16,232 bases of DNA, taken from contig MU646575.1 in NCBI GenBank assembly GCA_026770585.1, positions 453,071-469,302 on the forward strand, read 5' to 3'. This DNA comes from Baffinella frigidus (taxonomy: Eukaryota; Cryptophyceae; Cryptomonadales; Baffinellaceae). A program made the translations under genes and the position numbers. The notes under the pieces were generated by a model, which worked only from the letters and a program-made list of their open reading frames with translations, was not told the DNA's origin and did not search any database. The first letter of the stretch is position 1, and the number at the start of each line of letters is the position of its first letter. Positions 6,761-13,790 of this stretch are shown here, in pieces.

Positions 6761-6960
6761 AACCCTAACACCCTAAACCTTAAACCTTAAACCCTAAACC
6801 CTAAACCCTAAACCCTAAACCCTAAACCCTAAACCCTAAACCCTAAACACTAAACCCTAACCTTGACCCCAAAACCCGAAACCCTGAACCCCAAACCCAA
6901 ACGTCTAAAGCGTAAACCCTGAACCCTACACCCTGGACCACAGACCCTGAAACCTAAACC

Positions 6961-6992
<32 letters not shown>

Positions 6993-7303
6993 ACCCCGAC
7001 TCCTAAACCCTGACACCTGAAACCTAGACCCTAAAACCTACACCCTAAACTCTAGTCCGCAAACACACACCCCTGACCCCTAAACCCTAAAACACAAACC
7101 ATCAACCCAGAACCCAAAAGCCTAGACCCTAAAACCTACACCCTAACCCCTATTTCCTAAACAAAAGACCATAAAACCTCAACCCTAAAACCTAATCCCT
7201 AAACCCTAAACCCTGAAACCTGAATCCTGAGCCCTAAACCCTAAACCCCAAACCCATAACCCCAAACCCTGAACCCTGAACCGTAAACTTTCAACCCTAG
7301 ACA

Positions 7304-7342
<39 letters not shown>

Positions 7343-8254
7343 ACCCTAGACCCTAAACCCTGAACCTTCAACGCTAAACCCGCAACGCTAAACCCCAAAC
7401 CTTGCATCCTAGACCCTCAGCCCTAAACCCTAAACCCTGAACCCTAAATCCTAAACCATAACCCCTAAATCCCAAGCCCTAGACCCTAAACTCTAAACCA
7501 TAAACCCTAAACCCGAAACCCTTCAAACCTGAACCCCTAAACCCTAAACCCTTAACCCTAAAAACTCAACCCTACACCCTCAACCCTAGACCCTGAACCC
7601 TCTATCATAAACCATAAACCTTAAACCTTCAACCCTCAACGCTAGACCCTAAACCCTAGACCCCAAACCCCAAACCCTGAACCCTGAACCCTAAACCCTA
7701 AACCCTAAACCTCAACCCATGACCCTGAACCCCAATCCCTTCACTCTAAACCCCAAACCCTAAACCCCAAACCCCAAACCCCAAAGCTCAAACCCTAAAC
7801 CCTTACATACGCTCAACCCATAACCCTAACTCCTGAACCATGGAACCTGAACCCTGAACCCTGAAACCTGAACCCTAAACCCTAAACCCTAAACATTAAA
7901 CCATAAACCTTGAACCCCCCACCCCAAACCTTTAACCCTAACCCCTAACCCTTTACCCCTTACCCCGAAACCCTAAACCCTAAACCCTAAACCCTAAACC
8001 CTAAAACCTAAACCCTAAACCCTAAACCCTAAACCCTAAAGAATAAACAATAAACCTTCAACCCGAAACACTAAACCCTGAACCATGAACCATGAACCCT
8101 GAACCTTGAACCCTAAACCTTAAAACCATGCACCCTAAACCCTAAACCTAAACCCTAAACCCTAAACCCTAAACCCTAAACCTCAAACCCTAAACCCTAA
8201 ACCCTAAACCCTAAACCCTAAACCCTAAACCCTAAACCCTAAACCCTAAACCCC
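6761..8254 (-). repeat. Large interstitial CCCTAAA telomere-type array (~1.5 kb)
   Basis: Nearly continuous heptads of CCCTAAA on the plus strand (TTTAGGG on minus). They are regular at about 6785-6846, 7976-8040 and 8140-8251, and degenerate between, with CCCTCAA runs (about 6957-6997, 7306-7346), CCCTGAA, CCCCAAA and CCCTAGA variants. Unique sequence flanks both sides, so it is internal here. The regular-degenerate-regular pattern suggests repeated additions or local expansions. Confidence 0.95.
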
Positions 8255-8322
8255 ATCACATGCTTAGAGCGCAGCAGACTTTGAAGGAATTTCGAATGAC
8301 CCTTGAGCGACGAGACCTAGAA

Positions 8323-8428
8323 CCTGCGGTAGGCAATCCGTAGGTTCATAGGGGGGATTCCCACGGATAAGGTAACCGAAAATGGCTTAAATCTGAGCAG
8401 AAAATTCCTTCGTAGCCCGTTGTGTGGA
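8323..8428 (+). repeat. C2 repeat, diverged copy
   Basis: It carries the C2 order: GCGGTAGGCAATCCGTAGG, CATAGGGGGG, ACGGATAAGGTAACCGAAAA, TGGCTTAAATCTGAGC, then CGTAGCCCGTTGTGTGG. Closest to the copy at 13681-13790. It sits directly after the large telomere-like array. Confidence 0.75.
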
Positions 8429-8447
8429 GAGTGGACGGGCACATTCT

Positions 8448-8561
8448 GGGGATACTACCCCGTGTAGGATGGCCGCAGTGACTTTACAAAGTGTAGGATG
8501 GCCGGAGTGACTTCATACACAGTAAAGTCACTCCGGCCATCCTACACGGGGTAGTATCCCC
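8448..8561. mobile_element. Element M: 114-bp palindromic element with duplicated inner arm
   Basis: The ends GGGGATACTACCCCGTGTAG and CTACACGGGGTAGTATCCCC are perfect inverted repeats, and homology of the arms continues to GTAAAGTCAC. The inner segment GTGTAGGATGGCCGGAGTGA is present twice in the left half (8463 and 8491). Related fragments occur near 1860-1880 and 14998-15042. Confidence 0.83.
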
Positions 8562-8568
8562 AAAGACA

Positions 8569-8698
8569 TATCCCTCAAGTTAGCCAACTGAGCCATTCGT
8601 CCAAGGTGACGAAGGGGTCCGATAAATCCCCTGATGTCCCAGGCAGGTCCTAGGGTCCTACGGTAGGGCGTATGCGCCTACTCGCCACTCAAGGGATA
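8569..8698 (+). mobile_element. Family D element, ~130 bp
   Basis: The ends TATCCCTCAAGTTAGCC and CGCCACTCAAGGGATA match family D, and the right half (AGGCAGGTCCTAGGGTCCTA, then CGGTAGGGCGTATGCGCCTA) is well conserved. The left half is diverged and longer than in the reference copy. TA at both ends. Confidence 0.8.
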
Positions 8699-8796
8699 CA
8701 GCGGGTTCTCGCGAACAAGGACGCACACCGCCTCGAGGGGGGTCCTAGGTACTGGAGAGCTAAATGCGACCCGACAGCAAAACGATTTTTCTGTAG

Positions 8797-8868
8797 ATCT
8801 GTTCGGAAAGGCGTGTCGTTGGGCTACGTTAGGAGCATTCAAAACCTAACGGACCTAAAGGTTCCCAG
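8797..8868 (-). repeat. Family B2 repeat, diverged minus-strand copy
   Basis: On the plus strand it reads TCGGAAAGGCGTGTCGTTGG, CTACGTTAGGAGC, AAAACCTAACGGACCTAAAG, the reverse complement of the B2 modules seen at 1679 and 10257. Confidence 0.6.
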
Positions 8869-8909
8869 GAATAGGCCTGTCACAGGATCCTGGGGCGGAG
8901 CGTGTCCTT

Positions 8910-9135
8910 GATCTCATCTCAGACAATGTTTGTATTGATGAGATTCTCTAAAGTCAACTCCACCACAAAACTGTTAACTTATTGTATCCGTAGATTACTC
9001 CCGACTCCTCAAGAGTGAGGTGGGCTGTGGCCCTTGATGTGTTTACTATTACTATCTAAAATATTAAGTTGACGGTTTTGTGGGGGAGTTGACATTAGAG
9101 AAACTCATTGATAATACATTGTCTGAGATGAGATC
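8910..9135. mobile_element. Element N: 226-bp long-TIR element
   Basis: Arms of roughly 75 bp start GATCTCATCTCAGACAATGT on the left and end ACATTGTCTGAGATGAGATC on the right. They continue imperfectly through TGATGAG/CTCATTGA, TTCTCTAA, GTCAACTCC and CACAAAACTGT. The unpaired centre is about 8993-9055. No coding capacity. GATC occurs at both extremes, so a GATC duplication cannot be told from the TIR itself. Confidence 0.82.
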
Positions 9136-9174
9136 GCGAGTCCGCTGTCGAGCCAACTCGGCACATATAAGACA

Positions 9175-9200
9175 GCCAGGACCGGGATTCCGGTCCTGGC
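9175..9200. other. GC-rich hairpin followed by T-rich tract
   Basis: GCCAGGACCGG and CCGGTCCTGGC form a perfect 11-bp stem with a GATT loop, followed by GTTTCATTTTAAAA. CATATAAG lies just before. It looks terminator-like, but no transcription unit is identified upstream. Confidence 0.6.
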
Positions 9201-9279
9201 GTTTCATTTTAAAAGTCCATTTCCTTCAGGATCCAGGTTAAAGTTTTTAAAATCGTGTCCCGTCCTCGCTCGGTAGCGG

Positions 9280-9379
9280 CAGGGGTACCTCGCTCATCAG
9301 ACAGCGCCACCAGCCAGCAATCAGTCATCACCTCTTAGCACCCTACAGTAGGCCTATGCCTAGGGCCCTATGGTGGTCC
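9280..9379 (+). mobile_element. Family A element, right arm lost at a telomere-like junction
   Basis: The left end CAGGGGTACCTCGCTCAT and the core CCCTACAGTAGGCCTATGCC to GGTGGTCC are clear, with a diverged GCCACCAGCC stretch between. After GGTGGTCCG the sequence is CCCTAA heptads directly, so the right arm is missing. Confidence 0.8.
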
Positions 9380-9380
9380 G

Positions 9381-9733
9381 TAAACCCTAACCCCTAACCC
9401 CTAACCCCTAACCCCTAAACCCTAATCCCTCAACCCTCAACCCTGAGCCCTCAACCCTAAACCCTAAGCCCTAAGCCCTAAGCCCTAAACCCCAAACCCT
9501 AAACCCTAAACCCTAAACCCTAAACCCTAAACCCTAAACCCTAAACCCTTAACCCTAAACCCGAAACCCTAAACCCTAAACCCTAAACCCTAAACCCTAA
9601 CCCCCAAACCCTAAACCCTGAACCCTAAACCCTGAACCCTAAACCTTACACCCTAAACCCTAAACCCTAAACCCTAAACCCTAAACCCTAAACCCCAAAC
9701 CCTAAACCCTAAACCCTAAACCCTCAACCCTAA
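9381..9733 (-). repeat. Second interstitial CCCTAAA array
   Basis: Mostly CCCTAAA heptads on the plus strand with CCCTAAC (9385-9418), CCCTCAA, CCCTAAG and CCCTGAA variants. It begins abruptly where an A element is truncated. Confidence 0.93.
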
Positions 9734-9769
9734 GCTATAGGGGTATCATGGCTGTGTCTGAGCATGACC

Positions 9770-9940
9770 TACAGGGGTACCTCGCTCATATGAATAAGGA
9801 GGCGCACACCCCTACAGGGGTACCTCGCTCATAAGAAAGCGCCCCCCCCAGGACCCTACAGCAGGGCTACGCCTAGGGCCCTATGGTGGTCCTAGGGGGG
9901 GTGCGCCTTCTTATGAGCGAGGTACCTCTGTGGGACCCTA
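9770..9940 (+). mobile_element. Family A element interrupted by another A (second nest)
   Basis: The outer left arm (9770-9812) ends ...GCGCACACCCC. After the inner copy, GGACCCTAC follows. Removing the inner element restores CCCC-TA-GGACCCTAC, the normal A arm-core junction. The rest of the outer core and right arm is absent; a C2 repeat follows from 9941. Confidence 0.78.
9813..9932 (+). mobile_element. Family A element, complete, inserted in A
   Basis: Arms TACAGGGGTACCTCGCTCAT and ATGAGCGAGGTACCTCTG. The core is the standard orientation (GGACCCTACAGCAGG to GGTGGTCCTAG). TA at the left; TG at the right, best explained as a TA with one substitution. Confidence 0.83.
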
Positions 9941-10043
9941 CCCACACAGCGTGCTACAAAGGGATTTTCGGCCCAAATCGGGCCACCTTTCCGTTGGAAC
10001 CCCCCCTATGCCCCTACGGATTGCCTACCGTAAGGTCGTAGGG
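9941..10043 (-). repeat. C2 repeat, minus orientation
   Basis: The order is CACACAG, TACAAAGGGATTTTCGGCCC, AAATCGGGCC, TTTCCGTTGGAACCCCCC, TATGCCCCTACGGATTGCCT and ACCGTAAGG, matching 2041-2182. Confidence 0.78.
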
Positions 10044-10056
10044 TTACATGTGGCGG

Positions 10057-10205
10057 CCACGACAATCTAGAAATCGCCCCGAGCTGGGCTAAACCCTAAC
10101 CTTGAGTTGAGAGTGGACTCTCAACTCTAAACGGCTCCACCCCTCACCCCTCAACAATTTCCTCAACCACGACAATCGCTCCCCGGGAGCTCGGGGCGAT
10201 TGTCT
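10057..10205. repeat. Inverted repeats around CGCCCCGAGCT
   Basis: CGCCCCGAGCT (about 10075) pairs with AGCTCGGGGCG (about 10189). GACAATCG and CGATTGTC form a local palindrome about 10161-10205. In between, GAGTTGAGAGT and ACTCTCAACTC (10104-10127) form a perfect 11-bp stem. Possibly a small foldback element; limits uncertain. Confidence 0.55.
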
Positions 10206-10256
10206 CATGTTGCGGACCGCACGTGCCCTGCTGCCCTCCTTTTTTTTTGCGAAGGG

Positions 10257-10382
10257 TGGTCCTTTAGGTCCTTTAGGTTTTAATTTCTCCCAACATATGC
10301 CAACGACACGCCCTTCCGTAGAAAGAACTGCAGACAAAGCATTTTTGCTTTCGGATCGCGTTTAGCTTTCCAGTGCAGAGGC
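10257..10382 (+). repeat. Family B2 dispersed repeat
   Basis: It opens GTCCTTTAGGTCCTTTAGG and continues through CCAACATATGCCAACGACAC and CCGTAGAAAG. It extends further than the copy at 1679, into CTTTCGGATCGCG and CCAGTGCAGAGG, which parallels the 3' part of family B (CTTTCGGATCACA, CGGTGCAGAGG). Confidence 0.78.
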
Positions 10383-10744
10383 TCGTGAAGAGGGGATACG
10401 TGGGTGGTTCTATTGGGGTGGGTGAAGGTATGCGACACCGCTCCCATGCTCACTTACACGCACCGAACCCAAGTCAGCCTCCTTTGAAGCTCATGGTATC
10501 CCATGATTGAAGTTTAAGAGCTTCAATCAGGCGTTTTTGCGGTCCAAAACGCCTCTTCGACGCCTCTCCCACCGCCCATGGCGAAGTTTCGAAAAACGTA
10601 ATCACGGTTTCGCCGAGCCCTCGTCCTCCTCTACAATTTTGAGCCTTGAACCATTTCGATCGGACATCGCCCGGCGGCAGGAGGCGGTACCCCGCGCGCG
10701 ACTCAAGCCATCCTCGGCCAAATTCAAATCCGCGATATCTTAAA
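10383..10744. other. Gene-free stretch with two adjacent hairpins
   Basis: No convincing gene is seen. TGATTGAAG/CTTCAATCA (10504-10529) and GGCGTTTT/AAAACGCC (10530-10553) are perfect stems placed end to end. A plus-strand frame (10507-10743, 78 codons) runs across them but looks like a chance ORF. Confidence 0.45.
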
Positions 10745-11345
10745 CCGCACCCGGAGGGGGAAGTCCCTTAGAAAACAAATGGCTCTAGTAACTATGCATA
10801 ATATGCATAGTTGGTACGTTCTGTCGGAGGACGTGTGAAGGCGAACCGCTGCGATGCCTCACCGGTCGTGCACGTAAAACAATAATAAACGGGACAAGAC
10901 CAGGCGCGTTGGTCTCATATGACCTTCTTAGCTTGCTCCAAACGTGACCAGGTGACTGTTCTATTTCGGGGTCGTGACCTTTCGCTTTTGTTCCTTTTGT
11001 CAGCACATGACATATGGTGCATTGTAGGGGTCATCATGGTGGGCCGTTACCCTATCTGGTGCATTGTAGGGGACATCTGGTGCATTGTAGGGGTCATCAT
11101 GTCATCTGGTGCATTGTAGGGGTCATGATGGTGGGCCGTTACCCTATCTGGTGAATTGTAGGGGATCACGTGCGCCGATTCTCATAGACGGCTCCAGTTG
11201 TGAATGAAATAATGGTCCAAAAACGTGGCCCTACCCAGGACGTGAAGAATTCTAAAAGGATTGTACAGGGAGTCTATAATAGCCCTGTACAAGTCTTAAA
11301 ACCCTGGGCCTTTAAAAGCTAAGGGACTTCCCCCTCCGGGTGCGG
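10745..11345. mobile_element. Element O: ~600-bp TIR element
   Basis: Perfect 27-bp terminal inverted repeats lie at 10745-10771 (CCGCACCCGGAGGGGGAAGT and 7 more bases) and 11319-11345. Just inside each end is a hairpin: AACTATGCAT/ATGCATAGTT (10790-10812) and TTGTACAGGG/CCCTGTACAA (11261-11292). The interior holds a minisatellite. No ORF looks like a transposase, and no target duplication is obvious. Only one copy is present in the window. Confidence 0.83.
11013..11166 (+). repeat. Minisatellite inside element O
   Basis: Five copies of TGGTGCATTGTAGGGG (the last with GAATTG) at about 11015, 11057, 11077, 11107 and 11149, linked by CATCATGGTGGGCCGTTACC, then CTATC or CATC. Spacing of 42, 20, 30 and 42 bp shows a higher-order arrangement. 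Confidence 0.88.
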
Positions 11346-11704
11346 TGTCGTAAATGTCTTTTAGCCGAGATTTAGGATATTGATTGATGACCGCAGGCGT
11401 TAAGTAAGCGTTTAGAAGGACCCAAATTCAACCCGTCTCTTTCAGCTCTCGGTGCCCCACTGAATATTTCCTCTAGTATTTCTAGACCCTTGTTCGTGGT
11501 GAGCAGGTAGAATGTCTACATGTCCCCCTTACATGTCTGTTGACTATTTTTTTGTCAGCAATCACAGGAGTTTTTTTTGTCAGCAAGGGGGATATTTACC
11601 ACCAAGGGGTATTTTTAGAAAAAAATACCCCTTGTTACCACCCAGGCGACCTTTGCACCACCACCACCAAAGTACGACCCTTGTTTTACACCCCTCCTTT
11701 GCTC
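11346..11704. other. Gene-free stretch upstream of gene copy 2
   Basis: It contains TTTTTTGTCAGCAA twice (about 11547 and 11574) and a perfect 14-bp stem with AGAA loop (11603-11634, CAAGGGGTATTTTT). The coding frame of gene copy 2 is open through part of this region, but that part has no counterpart in copy 1. Confidence 0.55.
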
Positions 11705-11793
11705 CATTGTCTCACGAGACCAGGCTACAACCAATCCGCTGCACACCTCTTCACCACGCAAGCGCCCGCACCCACCGCCCCCGCCAACCAAAG
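11705..11793 (+). promoter_or_regulatory. Conserved 5' flank of gene copy 2
   Basis: It shares TCTCACGAGACCA, CACACC motifs and CGCACCCACCGCCCCCGCCA with the flank of copy 1. Conservation ends at a similar distance upstream, so this is either the duplication edge or a short retained regulatory/5'UTR segment. Confidence 0.4.
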
Positions 11794-12339
11794 ATGGTGT
11801 GGATCGTCTTCCCCCGCAAGACCCTCACCGACACGCTCCTCCCTGCCCCCGCCGCCAACCCCGCTCCCAAAGTCAAGGCCGCGGTGCTCGAAGCCTCACC
11901 GGTGGCCGTACAGATCCCTCCGCTCGCCGCCCGCCGCTCCAAAAAGCCGCCCTGCCTGAACATCGCGACCTTCCAAACGGCGGACTCTCTCGCGCATGGG
12001 CAGTTCAGAGCGCTCCGCCACAGACCCTTGGCGCCAGCGCAGCAAATCCCGCAGCAGAACATCCAGTCGTCGCAAGAAGAGCAAAATTGGGCAGCCCTGG
12101 TGATGGAGCATGCTGACGCAATGCCGGCGCGGCTCGCTGGCTGGCTCGAGCAACTGGGGGATTCCAGGCCCCGCTCCCACACCGCCAAGGCCATCGCGTA
12201 CACCGACGCAATCCAGGTACGAGCCAAGCACAACTTCTACAAAGACGCCACCAGAATCATCCCGGGGCCCATCGTGCCGTACCGTCGACCTGCCGCGCGC
12301 CAGAGCAAGAGCCAGGGCAGCAAAAGGACCCTACGGTAG
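11794..12339 (+). CDS. Uncharacterised basic protein with Lys/Ala/Pro tail, copy 2
   Basis: 181 codons plus TAG, no introns. The ATG at 11794 (AAAGATGG context) is chosen because conservation with copy 1 starts here; the frame stays open 94 codons further upstream without similarity. Order: MVWIVFPRKT (1-10), one APKVKA repeat (24-29), ARRSKKPPCLNIATFQTAD (46-64), a Gln-rich linker (82-98), a probably helical EEQNWAALVMEHADAMPARL (95-114) continuing to about 120, a second probable helix (128-147), GPIVPYRR (158-165) and a basic end. No signal peptide or membrane segment; composition suggests nucleic-acid or chromatin association, which is inference. The last four codons and the stop lie in the adjoining C2 repeat (ACCCTACGGTAG). 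Compared with copy 1, internal indels are 48, 27, 3 and 6 nt, all in frame. Confidence 0.65.
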   Translation: MVWIVFPRKTLTDTLLPAPAANPAPKVKAAVLEASPVAVQIPPLAARRSKKPPCLNIATFQTADSLAHGQFRALRHRPLAPAQQIPQQNIQSSQEEQNWAALVMEHADAMPARLAGWLEQLGDSRPRSHTAKAIAYTDAIQVRAKHNFYKDATRIIPGPIVPYRRPAARQSKSQGSKRTLR

Positions 12340-12469
12340 GCAATAACGTAGGGACGGTAGGCAATACCGTAGGGACATGGGAGGTTCTGGATAAGGTAAC
12401 GGATACGGTAACGGAGTGTCGGCCCGAATTGGGCCGAAAATCCCTTGGTGGCCTGGTGTGGGGGAGGAC
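12325..12469 (+). repeat. C2 repeat, well-preserved copy
   Basis: AGGACCCTACGGTAGGCAAT, then a second GGTAGGCAATACCGTAGGG, ATAAGGTAACGG twice, the stem TCGGCCC-GAATT-GGGCCGA, and AAAATCCCTTGGTGGCCTGG. It overlaps the 3' end of the coding frame. Confidence 0.82.
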
Positions 12470-12697
12470 TGCTGTGAGTAAAAGGCCTCTCCTCAGCAAG
12501 GTCTCTGCGGGAGAGATTGGTAATTTGTTGCCAAACAACGAGCGCCAGCGCCGCACATGCCTTCCGCGTTGTGCTAGAAACTGTACCCCGTGTCGGCCGC
12601 TCATACGAGCTTTTTCCGGATGGATTCTATCTCCACCTCCTGTACAAGGTCTCTGCAAACGAGAGCACCACCCCGGCGCGCTTCTGCAAAAGGACCC

Positions 12698-12820
12698 TAC
12701 AGGGGTACCTCGCTCATAAGAAACCCCCCCCCCCCTCCAGGACCTCCATAGGGCCCTAGGCATGGGCCTACTGCAGGGTCCTAGGGTGGGGCGTTTTCTT
12801 ATGAACGAGGTACCCCTGTA
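12698..12820 (-). mobile_element. Family A element inserted in a C2-type start
   Basis: A complete ~123-bp copy with reversed core. Its flanks are GCAAAAGGACCC-TA on the left and TA-CGGTAGGCAAT on the right. The uninterrupted string GCAAAAGGACCCTACGGTAG exists at 12320-12339, giving a paralogous empty site and showing TA as the duplicated target. Confidence 0.9.
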
Positions 12821-13052
12821 CGGTAGGCAATGCCGTAGGGACGGTAGGCAATACCGTAGGGACATAGGGGGTTACCTGTTCTGCAGAAACAGTTCCAGTG
12901 ACCTCCTATGTTGGGAGCTCGAAGAACCTACAGGACCTAAACGCTTTGCATGCGAGCAGGTCGGATCGATCGCGTAGAGAGGCACCTCGCTCATAAGAAA
13001 GCGCCCCCCCCCCAGGACCACCGTAGGGCCCTAGACATAGGCCTACTGTAGG
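12820..13052 (-). repeat. Right arm of inverted duplication, outer block (X)
   Basis: Reverse complement of 835-1095: double GGTAGGCAAT-CCG module, GGGGTTACCTGTTCTGCAGA, a family B fragment (12889-12946), CGCTTTGCATGCGAGCAGG, TCGGATCGATCGCG, and the atypical A end TAGAGAGGCACC. Confidence 0.8.
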
Positions 13053-13095
13053 GTCCTAGGGGGAGGCGCTTTCTCATGAGCGAGGTACCCCTGTA
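12975..13095 (-). mobile_element. Family A element with one variant end
   Basis: 121 bp, reversed core, C-run of 10. The left end is TAGAGAGGCACCTCGCTCAT and not TACAGGGGTACC; the right end is normal. The same variant end is found in the half-copy at 835-916. Confidence 0.85.
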
Positions 13096-13134
13096 CCGAG
13101 AGGGCACGCGAGGTGCATGGGCTGCGCGGGGCAC

Positions 13135-13137
<3 letters not shown>

Positions 13138-13230
<93 letters not shown>
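13138..13230 (+). repeat. Compound microsatellite (TG)n(TA)n(TG)n
   Basis: About 21 TG units, a short TATATATA interruption, then about 19 TG units. Frames through it translate to alternating Cys-Val and are not genes. Confidence 0.97.
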
Positions 13231-13231
<1 letters not shown>

Positions 13232-13323
13232 ATACGTACAGTAGGACCCGGCTTCTCAGCCCGAGGGGTTCAGGAAAAGGGGAGAGCACCACATTGTCGT
13301 GGGTCAGGTGTCCATCTAAAGCT

Positions 13324-13367
13324 ACCTCTTGGGGGTCAATTTTGACCCCCTCGCCACTTAAGGGATA
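13324..13367 (-). mobile_element. Family D fragment
   Basis: ACCTCTT, the inner palindrome GGGGGTCAATTTTGACCCCC, then TCGCCACTTAAGGGATA. It is the reverse complement of the left part of the fragment at 601-673, in the position expected if the inverted duplication extended this far. Confidence 0.72.
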
Positions 13368-13680
13368 CCTGCATGTTAGATGAGTTGTTTTAAGTAGATA
13401 AGTTCGAAGATGTAGTGGTGCTTCCGTGTCTCATTCGGAATGAGGGCGTCGAGAAGTATACGAGAAGCATCACAGCATCGCTCCAAAGTTGACGGCTCTG
13501 TCAACTTTGAGCTTCGCCCCAAAGTTCACGGCTCTGTACCACAATACCAAGAACATCGGCGTGCGAATAGTCCGCGAAACGTCCAAACGTCAACTTGCGA
13601 ATAGTCCGTCAGCAGATCTAAAATCCACACAGCGGACTTCGAAGGGATTCGCGAACAACCCATCAGCGATGAGACATACG
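13368..13680. other. Gene-free stretch with small repeats
   Basis: A hairpin CAAAGTTGAC/GTCAACTTTG (13484-13509) partly overlaps a direct repeat CCAAAGTTGACGGCTCTGT / CCAAAGTTCACGGCTCTGT. CGAATAGTCCG occurs twice. CAACTTGCGAATAGTCCGTC recurs, diverged, near 15413. No gene is evident. Confidence 0.5.
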
Positions 13681-13790
13681 ACCCTATGGTAGGCCATAGC
13701 GTAGGGACATAGCTGGGCTCCTACGGATAAGGTAACGGAAAATGGCTTAGATTTGGCCATTTTTCGCTCCGTAGCCTGCTGTGTGGTAAG
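13681..13790 (+). repeat. C2 repeat
   Basis: ACCCTATGGTAGGCCATAGC, GTAGGGACATAG, CCTACGGATAAGGTAACGGA, a stem AAAATGGC/GGCCATTTT, then CGTAGCCTGCTGTGTGG. Confidence 0.78.

Larger units (their letters stand above)
11705..12645 (+). repeat. Right arm of inverted duplication: gene, C2 and Y blocks
   Basis: Reverse-complement counterpart of 1897-2965, in mirrored order: gene flank and gene (11705-12339), C2 (12325-12469), Y (12470-12645). It lacks the D element found at the gene end in the left arm and keeps a Y segment (TTGTTTGGCAA, ATTACCAATCTCTC) deleted there. A block (12820-13052) continues the arm outward beyond an inserted A element. Confidence 0.85.

Noticed and set aside
6761-8254. True chromosome end
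   Set aside because: Complex sequence lies on both sides and the heptads are heavily mutated in the middle, so the array is interstitial in this window.
13076-13383. Cys-Val / Thr-His alternating ORFs
   Set aside because: They are read-through of the TG/AC microsatellite.
13770-13790. Dinoflagellate spliced-leader-like CCGTAGCC
   Set aside because: Only eight bases agree; the rest of the spliced leader is absent, so it does not support a dinoflagellate assignment.
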